A stretch of 64,000 nucleotides of DNA, taken from the NCBI GenBank assembly GCA_036245525.1, contig BTPG01000005.1:205432030-205496029 (forward strand). Reading direction: 5' to 3'. The DNA comes from Semisulcospira habei. Lineage: Eukaryota > Mollusca > Gastropoda > Semisulcospiridae. Under the pieces are notes generated by a model. It saw only the letters and a list, made by a program, of their open reading frames with translations, had not been told where the DNA came from and did not search any database. The position numbers were made by a program, and so were the translations under genes. Shown here piece after piece: positions 11,545 to 22,365 of the stretch. Every line of letters starts with the position of its first letter. The first letter of the stretch is position 1.

Positions 11545-12302
11545 CTCATTCTACCCCAACACCAAAATCCTTAAATTTTGCCCCTGTCCTCTCAAGACCG
11601 CATTGCAGCGCAGGACACAGATCGACCATGATAGTTCAAGGGTGATGCCAGAATAGCTTGGCGCCCGTAGGCGCCAAGCTGTTCTGGCATCACCTTTGAA
11701 CTATCATGGTCGATCCTTATCCCAGGGTGGGATTCTTCCGCGTTTCCGCGGATTTCCGTGGAAATTCTTTCACAATTCCGCTGAAGCATATTTATTTTCC
11801 ACGTCTAATAACAACGAAAAAGATGAAAAAAAAAAAAAAAAATCTTCTTAAATGGCAAAAAAAAATCTCAAATGGGTTGGATTTGTATGTAGTTTGGTTC
11901 ACTATCGCCCGACACTTCCGGTAGCTTTAGGTCGCAGTGGAAAATGGCGGTGAAAAAGGATATTGTCCAAGACAGAGTGCCGTTTAGTGTGCATCTGAAC
12001 GTAAACTGGTACGCACATTCCATTTTTATACTGCAGATCAGGAGTGTCATAACAAAGTCCATTTTCGGGTGTGTTTGGTCTCGCTCCCCCTGTCGGTTTT
12101 TGGATACTTTGGCGAACGGTGGACACGCGTGCCTATCCCCCCCCCCCCCCTGTCGTTTGATTTTTCGGCCGCTGAAAATGAAGGACATGAACCCCCCCCC
12201 CCCCCCCCCCCCCCACCAATGTCGTTTGATTTTCCGCGTTTTCTTTCTTACTAGAATCCCACCCCTGTTATCCTGCTGTGGTGTGTCTGGGGGTAGAATG
12301 AG
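11545..12302. mobile_element. palindromic MITE copy 2 with TTAA duplication
   Basis: Its body runs from CTCATTCTACCCC to GGGGTAGAATGAG, with TTAA at 11541-11544 and 12303-12306. It sits inside the dispersed repeat, so the unoccupied sequence is known from other copies and the TTAA duplication is directly demonstrated. The copy is itself split by another element at 11723-12267. Confidence 0.85.
11723..12267. mobile_element. non-autonomous DNA element inside MITE copy 2
   Basis: About 545 bp with terminal inverted repeats CAGGGTGGGATTCT / AGAATCCCACCCCTG. It is flanked by direct repeats TTATCC (11717-11722 and 12268-12273). Other MITE copies carry one uninterrupted TTATCC there. The CAGGGG-type end recalls hAT elements, but hATs make 8-bp duplications, so the superfamily is open. 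It contains two long C-runs (near 12140 and 12191). Confidence 0.75.
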
Positions 12303-12638
12303 TTAACGGTGGCATTTTCTCGGAGACTATTCAAGCCACATTCTTCAAGCTTGGCCCAAGGATACTTTGTGGCAAGACCTTTTTAAACATGCCAATTTGA
12401 GTGACCTCTCTCAAAGGGTCACGCAGGGTTGACAAATGTGTGAAAACTGCTTGCATTTTCAGAAAACGTGGATTTTGACTGCTGCAGAAGCCAGCCCTCG
12501 TCACCGAGGTCACACATATGTAAATCGGTCATACACGGGATTACTCTTTTTATTCTTGTGCAAGGCCCCTTTAAACCAAAATTGGGCTGTTTCTGTTTCT
12601 AATGCAGCTTTGGTTTTAATCTTTCTTTCTTTCTCCAG

Positions 12639-15056
12639 TTGGCAAATGGCGCCTGGGATGGACCCGAGACTGAGAGCAGTGCCAGCGCATCTCAATACGA
12701 GGGCAGTGATGACGAGGAGTTTGTTCCTGGCTCGAGCTCACCGGATTCAGAGGGTGTGTCGGCATCAATTGCTGGGATCTCGGACATAGACAGTATTGTA
12801 TCGACTATGTTAGATTTCATCAAAGTGGCAGGTTCGGGGTGGCCAGGTGTTGGTGACGCTAGTACCAGCAAGGTGCAGTGTGCGTTAGGGGGTGGCAATG
12901 ATAATGTGGATAGGCAGGAGGAACATGATGCTGGAAAGAGTGGGGAAAGAGCACTTACAGAAGAAACAGGTGTGCACGTGTCGCAGAGAGGGAAAGGAAA
13001 GTACAAATGGGACAAGAAACATGCATGCAAATTGTGTGGCAAGCTTGTCTTGAAAATGAGCACGCACTTACAAGATATCCATGCAGATGAGGCAGACGTT
13101 GCTAAAATTTTGTCGATGAAAAAAGGGACCAAGCAGAGACGTCGAGCATGGATCAGACTACAAGATGAGGGTGATTACATGCATAACGTTGCTGTTCTTG
13201 AAAACAAATCCGGATGTTTGATTCCTAAGTATCGCACCAAAACTAGTAAGGTAGACGACCTTCTCGCCTGTAGCCATTGCAAAGGGCTCTATCAAAAAAA
13301 GCTGATCTCTGTACACTCAAAACGTTGCTGTCAGAAGCCAGGAGGGTTTCAGATCACTCGGCGAGGGGACGCCGCTCGCCGTGGTCGGCTCATGCTTCCA
13401 ATACCCTTAGACGTTGAATTTTCCTTCTACCACAAGGTCTTGGCTACCCAGAGAGATGATGAAATAAGCCGTCTCACCAGAACTGACCCCTTGCTTCTTG
13501 AGTATGGAAAGAGATTATTTGACCGCAGGGACATTGAAGAACACACGGCTGGACAAATCAGCTCCAGGATGCGGGAGTTAGGGAGACTGTTAAAGATTAT
13601 CAGAGTGAGGTCAGAAATGAAAATCGCAAGTTTAAATGCTGTGATCAATTCAGCTAGCTTTGATCATGTTGTCCTGGCTGTAAAAGAGCTAGCAGATTTT
13701 GATGAGGACACACATCAGTTCAAAAAAGGCAATCTCGCAATGCGCATAGGCCATGCTTTGAAAAAGTGTTCACAGATCAAACAGTCACAGGCATCCAAAC
13801 AGCTTGGACAGGGTTCAGACGACAGGTGGCGACAGGAGCTCTCTGAGGCGCATCGGTTTGACTCTGTCTTCAACGGGGACTGGTATGATTGTGTGTCCGC
13901 TACAGCAGCCCAGTCGGTCGGGAAAATGACCATGAACAAACCCAAGCTGATCCCATCATGTGAAGATGTGAGGAAGGTCCAACAGCTTCTTGAGACAAGG
14001 ATGGTTTCGGAAGATTATCCGACAGTGGTTAAAGCAACTCTTTGTGCTGTATCACTTTTCAACCGAAAACGAGGGGGAGAAGTTTAGAGAATGAAGGTGT
14101 CAGACTTCCAGAATGCTAAGATTGGATCGATCACCAATCAAGATATCTTGAAAGGTCTCACAGAGGTTGAGAAGAAAATGGTGAATCATTTTCAGCGAGT
14201 GGAAATCAGAGGCAAGTTTAATAGGAGTGTTCCCGTTTTGCTGACGAAGAAGATGATGACAACTGTGGACAGAATCCTTCAAATGAGGCAATCGGTGCCA
14301 GCTCTCGCTGATTCCCAGTACATCTTTGCCACACCTTCTGGTCAGAGGCCTTACAGAGGCCATGATGTTCTGAAGGCCCATGCCCTAGAAGCAGGGGTGT
14401 CATACCCAGCCATGTTCACATTTACTCAGTTGCGGAAGCAGGTTGCAACTTTGGCTCAGTCAATGGCCATCTCGGAGTTAGACCAGGATCAGCTGGCAGA
14501 TTTCCTTGGCCATGATATTCGGATACATCGCCATATCTACCGACAACCTCAAGACGTCCTTCAAAAGGCAAAAGTGGCAAAGATTCTTCTGTCAGTTAAC
14601 AATGGGATGACAGATTTTGAGAGTTGCATTAGAGCTGAGCTGGGCGATGATGAAGAGATTGACTTTGACAATGAAGACGCATCAGAAACTGGCAGAGAGG
14701 TCTCGGGGGGAACAGCACCTGTGAATGAAGCAAGTAGCAAGTCAGCAACACAGGAATCGATGAGCATGACGGAGAAAAGACGTCCAGAGCCTGATGACAA
14801 TCTAGATAGTTTTGATGATGACAGTACTGCGTCAGCTCCTGTTCGAAAGAAAGCTAGATTTACAAGAAAACCATGGGGGGAAGCTGAAGAGAAAGCTGTT
14901 CAAACTCGTTTCAAGACACACCTCGTCAAGAACAAACTTCCTGGAAAGGCCGAGATACAGTATGCAATGGCGCTGGAACCTGCACTTAGACATAGGCGCT
15001 GGACAAACATTAAGGATTACGTCCGCAACAGACTGAAAAAGTTACAAAAGAAATGA
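12639..15056 (+). CDS. C2H2/tyrosine-recombinase-like/Myb-like protein, large exon with in-frame TAG
   Basis: One exon of about 806 codons from the acceptor TTTCTCCAG to TGA at 15054-15056. An acidic N-terminus (ASQYEGSDDEEFVPG) is followed by two zinc-finger-like motifs (CKLCGKLVLKMSTHLQDIH near 13025; CSHCKGLYQ...HSKRCC near 13270). The central region ends in a tyrosine-recombinase-like fold: SLFNRKRGGEV matches the box-I Arg, FTQLRKQVATL the box-II Arg, LADFLGHDIRIHRHIYRQP the GH...Y region. The first box-II His of true recombinases is replaced by Thr. The C-terminus (KPWGEAEEKAV ... RRWTNIKDYV) is SANT/Myb-like. An in-frame TAG at 14085-14087 falls just after the box-I Arg. A multicopy family of this layout occurs in aquatic animals as I recall it; it may derive from a mobile recombinase. 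Catalysis is doubtful. Confidence 0.75.
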
Positions 15057-15956
15057 ATTGAGCCGCCACTCGCGGCATTTTCGATTTCATACAGATTTAT
15101 TACATCAGTGTTATTATTGGGGTGGTTTCAGCATGTATAGCCTGCTTTTTTTTTTTTTTTTTCTTTATCTGATGGACGCCTGGATCATTTGTGACCCTCT
15201 CTCTCACAAAATCAGTCTTAAGAACTCGCATTTTGGATGTTTTGACATATATACATTTATGAAAACTACAGTGTTTGCTGATTACTGTGATATATGACTG
15301 TATGCTGTAGTGCAAAAATTGTAAAAGCTGTTCTTAAGTGTTTAAAGTTGTTAAAGCCTCCGGCGGCCATTTTGAGAAAACAGCCTGTGAAGTTTCTGTG
15401 TGCAGCATAATTGGGGCCAAGGGCAGACTTTTAAAATCATTTTTTTACCTATTTAATGGCATTTTTCATGATAAAGATTTTAACCATACGATACTTTGGT
15501 GTATGTAGAATACATTTCTCCCAAAAAGTGAAAATGCCCCAGATTGACTCCCCACCACATATTATTGCGTGTAGTGCTGATTGGCTCGCTGCGAGTTAAG
15601 ACTGGTTTCGTGAGAAAGGGTCACATTTTGTATACTGTATAACCTTTGGATTTGCAAAACGAAACAGCCGGCTGGGGACAAAAGACAATATAATAAGATA
15701 AGAAAACCATTGACAATGTAAAAATTGATTACAAGAGTGTTGGGGGGGGGGGGGGGATCATTTTGTAATATACTGCATGCCATTTTAAAAACTCTGCAAA
15801 TGAAAGAATGGTTGGTTGTACTGCCATACCATTTTGCAAATGAAAGAATGGCTGGTTGTTTGTTGGAGAGGAAAGACGTTAAATAAAGGCTGAAGTTTCA
15901 AGTGATTTCTTATGTTGTCAGTTAATTAATTAATGTCAGTGTTCTGTTCTGTCATT
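15057..15956 (+). other. probable 3' UTR of the recombinase-like gene
   Basis: No coding signal. An AATAAA at 15882-15887 is a possible polyadenylation signal. A short direct repeat (GCAAATGAAAGAATGG, near 15796 and 15836) and a G-run at 15741 are present. Confidence 0.4.
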
Positions 15957-16170
15957 TTAACTCGTTCTACCCCAAGATCGGAATCCCCAAATGTTGACGT
16001 CGTCTTCAGAAGACTGTGTTGCAGTGCAGGACACAGATCCACCATGATAGTTCAAGGGTGATGCCAGAATAGCTTGGCGCCCATAGGCGCCAAGCTATTC
16101 TGGCATCACCGTTGAACTATCATGGTGGATCTTTATTTTGCTGTGGTGTGTCTGGGGTAGAATAAGTTAA
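15957..16170. mobile_element. palindromic MITE copy 3
   Basis: TTAA at 15957-15960, body CTCGTTCTACCCC ... GGGGTAGAATAAG, TTAA at 16167-16170. The central hairpin is nearly perfect, with the loop CCATA between GGCGCC-type arms. Confidence 0.85.
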
Positions 16171-16346
16171 GCCCAAATGTTGAAGTCGTCTTCAGAAGAC
16201 TGCGTTGCAGTGCAGGACACAGATCCACCACGATAGTTCAAGGGTGATGCCAGAATAGCTTGGTGCCCATAGGCGCCAAGCTATTCTGGCATCACCCTTG
16301 AACTATCGTGGTGGATCTTAAATTTTGCTGGGGTAGAATAAGTTAA
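16171..16346. mobile_element. palindromic MITE copy 4, left end missing
   Basis: Directly joined to copy 3 through a shared TTAA. It lacks the CTCATTCTACCCC end, starting instead at GCCCAAATGTTGAAG, but keeps the hairpin and the right end GGGGTAGAATAAG plus TTAA at 16343-16346. The hairpin arms carry a matched pair of changes (CACGATAG / CTATCGTG). Confidence 0.8.
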
Positions 16347-16429
16347 GTGTTCGTTTCTTCGTCTGGGTCTTTTTCTATCTTTGATATTTTTCCACACTAA
16401 TAGCTTCAAATCTGTTCACTGCCATAATT

Positions 16430-16605
16430 CTATGCAAGCTACATTACAGTACTTACAGATGAGGACATAGACCAATGGCTTTAGTTCAAGGGTGGTGCCA
16501 CAATAGCTTGGCGCCTAGAGGCACCAAGCTATTCTGGCACTAACCCTTGGACTATTTCAGTTACACTAGTTGCACACACTGGTGTATTCCGAATGATAAG
16601 GGTTA
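16430..16605. mobile_element. palindromic MITE, subfamily B copy
   Basis: The hairpin from TTAGTTCAAGGGTGGTGCC to about 16558 is flanked by TACATTACAG...GATGAGGACATAG and a tail ending AAGGGTTAA. It resembles 4435-4605 more than the neighbouring TTAA copies. Confidence 0.65.
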
Positions 16606-17200
16606 ATATTCAAAATGCTCTGTTGCTGTTTGTCTGAAACTCCAGAGTACCCCAAAACACACACAAAAAAAATGTCCTTTAATTTCCAGAATACATTATG
16701 TTGATTCTCACATCAATGCCATGATAAAATGTTTTGCTTCAAAAGGACAAAACGCAGCAATGTTTAAACGATTTCCTCTGTAAAAATCATAATCGAAAGG
16801 TTTCGGGCCAGTATTTATTGAATTTTGCACCTACTATGTAAAGAATGTTAAAGCACACATACACATTTAAGTTGGGAAAAAAAATTAATGTGAAAAAGAA
16901 GTATTCCATGAACTTGACCTTATTACAGACGCCTACTGTTGTGAAGACACCCATTTTGACTGTAATGCCAGTTTCATTTGTGTGAGAGAGACACCAACCC
17001 ACTTTATTGGCAGAAACCCATTTTTTCGGCATCTAGTGGCTCTGTTTCTAGAAAATGTCTATTTTATTTTAAGTTATAGAGCTTAGTTATAATGTGAGTT
17101 CTAAACATTGGCATCAATACCAGAGCCCTAGAATAAATAGAAATATGGGAACCCATTTTCACATTAAATGCTAGGTAACCCACTCTGATGGTTGCGTCTC

Positions 17201-17204
<4 letters not shown>
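16606..17204. other. non-coding, nothing recognised
   Basis: AT-rich DNA without splice-bounded ORFs, RNA genes or a repeat that I can match within the window. Confidence 0.4.
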
Positions 17205-17280
<76 letters not shown>

Positions 17281-17327
17281 CATGCTGTGTGTGTGTGTGT
17301 GTGAGACAGAGAGAGAGAGAGGGGGGG

Positions 17328-17391
<64 letters not shown>

Positions 17392-17393
17392 CA
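17204..17393. repeat. (GT)n and (GA)n microsatellites
   Basis: (GT)n about 17204-17276, a short GTGT/GAGACA spacer, then (GA)n with G-interruptions to about 17393. Peptides predicted here are artefacts. Confidence 0.95.
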
Positions 17394-17399
17394 CATATA

Positions 17400-17804
17400 T
17401 ACATATTTGCCTTTGCTGTATGAATTCTAATGTACTTAATGATTTTCTGTGTATTGCTTTACTTTGCATTTTTACTCATTTTATATTTTTGTGCGTACGC
17501 GTTATGCGCGTACGTATGTCTGGAGTGCGTGTCCGAGAGCGTGTGTGTATATATGTGTGCGTGTGTGTCTAGTGCGTGCGTGTGCAAGTTTGTGTGTGCG
17601 TGTGTGTGTGAGCGTGCGTGTGCGTGCGTATGTGCGGGCGTGCGTGCGTGAGCGAGTGCATACATGCGTCAGCGTGTGGTATGTGTATGTTTACATGTCT
17701 ATGTCATTTATGTAGTAGATGTAGCAACGGCAAGTTTGAAAACTGGTCCTGTTACCAATAACTTCTACCGTTGGAAAATAAAGGTTCATTGTTCATTGTT
17801 CATT

Positions 17805-17806
<2 letters not shown>
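17400..17806 (+). mobile_element. LINE array copy 1: 3' end only
   Basis: GT-rich 3' UTR text like that of copies 2 and 3, then a terminal stem: AACGGCAAGTTTG (17725) pairing with ACTTCTACCGTT (about 17762-17773). After it comes AATAAAGGTTCATTGTTC with ATTGTTC repeated three times as tail. No ORF survives. Confidence 0.6.

Positions 17807-17883
<77 letters not shown>
17807..17883. repeat. (TC)n microsatellite at LINE junction
   Basis: About 72 bp of TC between the tail of copy 1 and the 5' flank of copy 2. A short (CA)n follows. Confidence 0.9.
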
Positions 17884-17884
<1 letters not shown>

Positions 17885-18252
17885 ACACACACACACACAG
17901 CATGCACGCACACACACACGCCCATTGTTGTTGTTGTTTTGCTTTAAATTATAGAAGTCCATTTTATTTTGATGTGCGATTATTACTATAATAGTAGTTA
18001 GGAACTGCAGCATCGGGCGAGCGTGCCTAGGTGCGCTTGGAAGTGTTTTTGTTTATTTTCTGATTCTTTATACATAGCTGTCGAGCCTTTTATTTTGTAT
18101 CTGACATTACCAAGCAATTCGAACTCGCAGCGGACTCTGACCACGAGAGTCAAAAACATTTTAATTTTGCTTTATTGTTGTTGCTGTTGTTTTTCCTACG
18201 TTTTCTTGTTGCTTTCTTATTCATTATACATTGACATTATTTTTATTATTTT

Positions 18253-21130
18253 TTGAAATATTATTGCTACGTTTGTTCTGTTACCAACATGCCAAAATAT
18301 AATGTAAAAACTGCCCCACAACGACCTGATGAGTTGAGAATTGGTCACCTCAACATTTACCATTTAGTTAATAAGGTGCCAGATTTGTCTGTGTTCTTAA
18401 ACACGCCAACACATTTTCATGTTTTTGGTGTATCCGAGTCGAGGCTCAAAAGCACTGTCAGGGATAACTCCATCTCAGTTCCAAACTTCTCAGTACTCCG
18501 CAGAGATGCCTCAAGTCCCCAGCACACTGGACTAGCAGTATATATACATGATTCGATAATTAGTAACGTTAAACGACGACAGGACTTAGAGTCAGCCGAA
18601 GTTGAAAGTTTATGGGTCGAGATGAAAACATCTAAATCCCCCACAGTCCTGGTTGGCTTTATCTATAGAAATCCAGCAGCCAACTGGGACTGGTATGATG
18701 ACTTCGTAGAAATGATGGATAAAGTTAATCAAAGTAAAGATAACATTGTTCTTCTGGGCGACTTTAACATTGACCTACTTAAGCCCAAAGGGCACCACGC
18801 TGCATGGGCATCAACAACAGCCTTATTCGGTTTAAAACAAATAGTTAAAAACCCCACTAGAACCACATCTACATCCTCAACCTTAATTGATCACATTTAC
18901 GTGGCAAATGACGATACAATATCAAATGTGCAGGTTCCCTCCTTAGCTCTTAGCGATCATAACCCAGTATGTTGTAACGTCTCCATGAAACTAGACAAGC
19001 AAAAAACTAAAAGACATAAAACTATAAAATATCGCTCCTTTAAACACTTTAATAAAGACGAATTTCTGTGGGACCTGCACAATGTTTCGTTTACTGAGGT
19101 TTATGATCACCAATCTCCTGACAGTGCCTTGTCGTGCTGGATGGATCTGTTTCTCAGTGTACTCAATAAACATGCGCCAATACGTGAAAAACGAGTTAAA
19201 CATTCCACCATACCACCGTCGTTAACAGCGGATATCAAGCAGGCCATGTCATTTAGAGACAAACTGAAAAAAGAGCAAAAGTACGAAGAATACAAAACAC
19301 AACGCAATCGTGTCAAATATTTAGTTAGAGCGTCTAAGAAGTCTTTTTTCCAACAATTGATTCGAGACAAAAAGGACACGGCATCTGTTTGGAAAGCTCT
19401 GAACGTCATAACAAAGGGTAAATCAGCACCCGAAATCCCATCTCATATGTCAGCTGATATATTAAATAACCATTTCTTAACGACAGCCGAAATATTGGCA
19501 TTGTCAGCTGCAAATAACAGTAAACCGTATGAAGTGCCGAGTTCTATCAGAGAACACTTAAAAAAAAACAACTATATCAAATACTTTCACCATCCCTGAT
19601 ATTACAGTTGCGGAAGTCGGCAGATATATTTCTAGCATGCCCAACAAACAGTCTGCTGGCATTGATGGTATTGATAATGAAACCCTAAAAATCTCATTAC
19701 CGTATACAGTAGAATCACTAACATATATTTTCAACCTCTGCATAAAGCAAAGTACATTTCCAACCATTCTTAAAGAAGCAAAGGTAATCCCAATCCCTAA
19801 ATCAAAAGATCTTGAAGATATTAATAACTATCGTCCAATCTCCCTTCTGTCAGCTTTGTCAAAACCCCTTGAAAAGCACATTCAAAAACATCTCCTTGAT
19901 TTTCTGGAAAAAGGTAAATTACTTAATATTCACCAGTCTGGTTTTAGACCGAAACATTCTTGTCAGTCAGCACTGACACATATTGTAGACAGCTGGCTGG
20001 AATCAATCAATAAAAGCCTGATGTCAGGAGCAGTTTTCTTTGACCTTAAAAAGGCGTTTGACCTTGTGGACCATGACATTCTCCTAAATAAGCTAACAGT
20101 TTATCACTTGGACGCAACCGCTATAGAATTCTTCCGATCATATCTCGAAGACAGAAAACAAATGGTGTACGCCCATGGAAGATACTCTAAGCAAGGAAAT
20201 GTAAAATACGGCGTCCCCCAGGGATCTATTTTGGGCCCTCTTCTATTCATACTATTTATTAATGATCTACCGTTGCATATCACTAATTCTGACGTTAATT
20301 GTAATCTATTTGCTGACGATACGAGTCTTCATGTTTCTGGCAAAAAAACGACGGACATTAGCCATAGTTTACAATGCAGTCTCAATGAGGTATCTGACTG
20401 GTGTAGACAGAACCATATGGTTCTTCACCCAGCAAAAACAAAGAGTATCTTAATCGCCACGCGGCAAAAACATCAACGCCGACTACAGCCATTACAGTTA
20501 CAATTAAACGCTGAACCTGTTGAACAAGTCACTGAGCGTAAATTCTTAGGAATACATGTTGATGATCAACTGTGCTGGGAGACCCATATAAATGCTGTTT
20601 GTAAGACCATTGCTAAAAACACTTTCTTATTGTCCCAGCTTAGACATGTAACGGATACAAATACCCGTAAATTGTTTTTTCATGCTCATATAAAGTCCCA
20701 TGTTGATTATGTCTCCACAGTGTGGGACGGCTGCAGTGATGTCCACATGAAGAGATTAAACTCCATATACAAAAGAGCTGTAAAAATGATAGATAGACGC
20801 CCCATCCCTACCACAGACAAATTTAGATATTTAAACATTCTCGGTCTACGTCAGCAACTTACATTAAACAAATGCGTCTATATGCATAAGATACTGAATA
20901 ATATGACACCCCAGTATCTAACCACTAAATTTATATCTCACCAAGAACGTGAACAGACCTCAAGAAACAATACCTTACCCCTACCATTGCCAAGAATTGA
21001 CCTTTTTAAAACTAGTATGTCATTCTCTGGTCCGTTTGCTTGGAATTCCATCCCTGCACATTTGAAAAATATTACCTCACCAGGAAGTTTTAAAACAAAA
21101 CTTTTTGATTACCTGATGAGTCAGACTTAG
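18253..21130 (+). pseudogene. LINE array copy 2: endonuclease-reverse transcriptase, one frameshift
   Basis: Nearly intact ORF2. An AP-type endonuclease covers about 18330-18990 (GHLNIYHLVNKVPD, VSESRL, LLGDFNIDLLKP, LALSDHNPV), giving all main catalytic boxes. After a linker the frame changes at an A9 run at 19559-19568. The RT continues to 21130: SAGIDGI, YRPISLLSALSKPLE, GFRPKHSCQSAL, FDLKKAFDLVDHDIL, GVPQGSILGPLLFILFINDL, catalytic NLFADDTSL. The likely start is ATG 18289. No ORF1 precedes it. The single homopolymer slip could also be a sequencing error. The class resembles CR1/Jockey-like elements, with the clade not assigned. Confidence 0.9.
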
Positions 21131-21472
21131 TGCGTTTCTCAGGTACTGTAATATTTCCTGTACCTCACGTATTTCATACAGATGGTTTTTATATGTGTGC
21201 GCGCGTGTGTGTGTGTGCTCGTGTTTGTTTGTGCGTGTGGGTGTATGTGTGAGCGGCGCGCGTGCGTGCGTTTGTGCATGTGTGTGTGATGAGTATTATT
21301 ATTTTTTCTGTATAAAATGATGCTATTGGGTTTTGTATGTACATATATTTTTTATAGTTTCCCTTCTTTTTTATCCTGTAGATGTTAGCAACGGCAAGTT
21401 TGTAAAATGACGATTTGTTTTCTGTCAAAACTTTTTACCGTTGAAAAATAAAGTTTCATCATCATCATCATC

Positions 21473-21478
<6 letters not shown>
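21131..21478 (+). mobile_element. 3' UTR and tail of LINE copy 2
   Basis: GT-rich UTR with a terminal stem CAACGGCAAGTTTG (21389) / ACCGTTG (21437), then AATAAAGTTTCA and a (TCA)n tail running into (TC)n. The stem and AATAAAG are shared by copies 1 and 3. Confidence 0.75.

Positions 21479-21536
<58 letters not shown>
21479..21536. repeat. (TC)n microsatellite at LINE junction
   Basis: About 58 bp of TC between the tail of copy 2 and the start of copy 3. Confidence 0.9.
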
Positions 21537-21538
<2 letters not shown>

Positions 21539-21555
21539 AAAAAGCTACCCCGATA

Positions 21556-21828
21556 ATGTCGGGTAATCCCATCCAGCCGGTCGATAGATCAAAGGATGTA
21601 CCGACCACTGACCCGAAGCAACAGCGACCCCTCTATGGCTTTGCTCCACAGCCTATGGGCCCCCCGCCTTTTGCCCCGACTGGTCGGCCCATGTACCCGT
21701 ATCCTTCTTACGTTTACCCCCACCCCCTTCAGTGCCAGCCCTCAGCCTCACGTGGGCAGCTTAGTGACAGTGACTTTGCAGTGTTGTTTAATCTGCTTGA
21801 TAGGATCAGGACACGTGCCGGACAGTAG
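21556..21828 (+). CDS. short Pro-rich ORF at 5' end of LINE copy 3 (possible ORF1)
   Basis: 90 codons with ATG and stop. It is Pro/Tyr-rich (PLYGFAPQPMGPPP, YPYPSYVYPHP) and ends in a small helical stretch (SDSDFAVLFNLLDRIR). It lies 540 bp before the endonuclease ORF and right after the TC tract, where a LINE ORF1 is expected, but it has no RRM or zinc knuckle. Copy 2 has no equivalent. The role is unknown. Confidence 0.4.
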   Translation: MSGNPIQPVDRSKDVPTTDPKQQRPLYGFAPQPMGPPPFAPTGRPMYPYPSYVYPHPLQCQPSASRGQLSDSDFAVLFNLLDRIRTRAGQ

Positions 21829-22365
21829 ATAGTGCGATTCTAGGCGTTTGGTGTAATTTCATGCCCATGGATTTTTGACAGATTTCTAGTGTGCGATCGG
21901 TTAACTGCTTATTTGGAATAACAATTTTGACGAAGTTGATATTTCTTTCTTTTAATTTTTGTATCTTCTTTGCAATAGAATAGCGTGTAGTCATAACATG
22001 TATTCACCTTTTTTTCAATTACCTTTTTGTGATAATCAATTATCTTGTACTTTGCATTTATCAACAAGTGAAAACTGTGACACGTAACTTGTTCTTTTTG
22101 TGAGACAGTGGCACCGACGTGGACACGTGTGTGTATGTACTGTGAGAACCTTTGAGTGCCCGTGATTGCTCAATTTCACTTCCAACCGGTTTTGTTCATT
22201 ATCTCTTATTGACACTTCAAACACCAAGTAAATACTGTCTCTTCCTGTAGTTATATTTGTGTACAAAACCCTCCTTGTCACAAAGCTTCTTTTTTATTTT
22301 ATATATTCCTCTTTAATGAAGACAATTTTTGTACTTTTATATACTTTGACGTTCATATTGATAGT

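Larger units (their letters stand above)
11465..12540 (+). repeat. dispersed intronic repeat interrupted by MITE copy 2
   Basis: The left part is 11465-11544 (GTGCGAAGCAAAAGTGAG, TTCTGGGCCACTGGTCGTCC). The right part resumes at 12303 (TTAACGGTGGCATTTTCTCG). The copies at about 5271 and 6571 have the same text with a single TTAA/TTAAC and no insert. Confidence 0.75.

Noticed and set aside
12130..12215. Pro-rich peptide over C-runs
   Set aside because: Homopolymer C tracts within a non-autonomous element.
10886..16320. Repeated hairpins at spaced intervals as a CRISPR-like array
   Set aside because: The spacing is irregular, the units are whole palindromic MITEs with TTAA ends, and the genome is animal.
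17164..17990. ORFs in both strands rich in THTH, SLSL or RERE
   Set aside because: Microsatellite artefacts at the LINE array junction.
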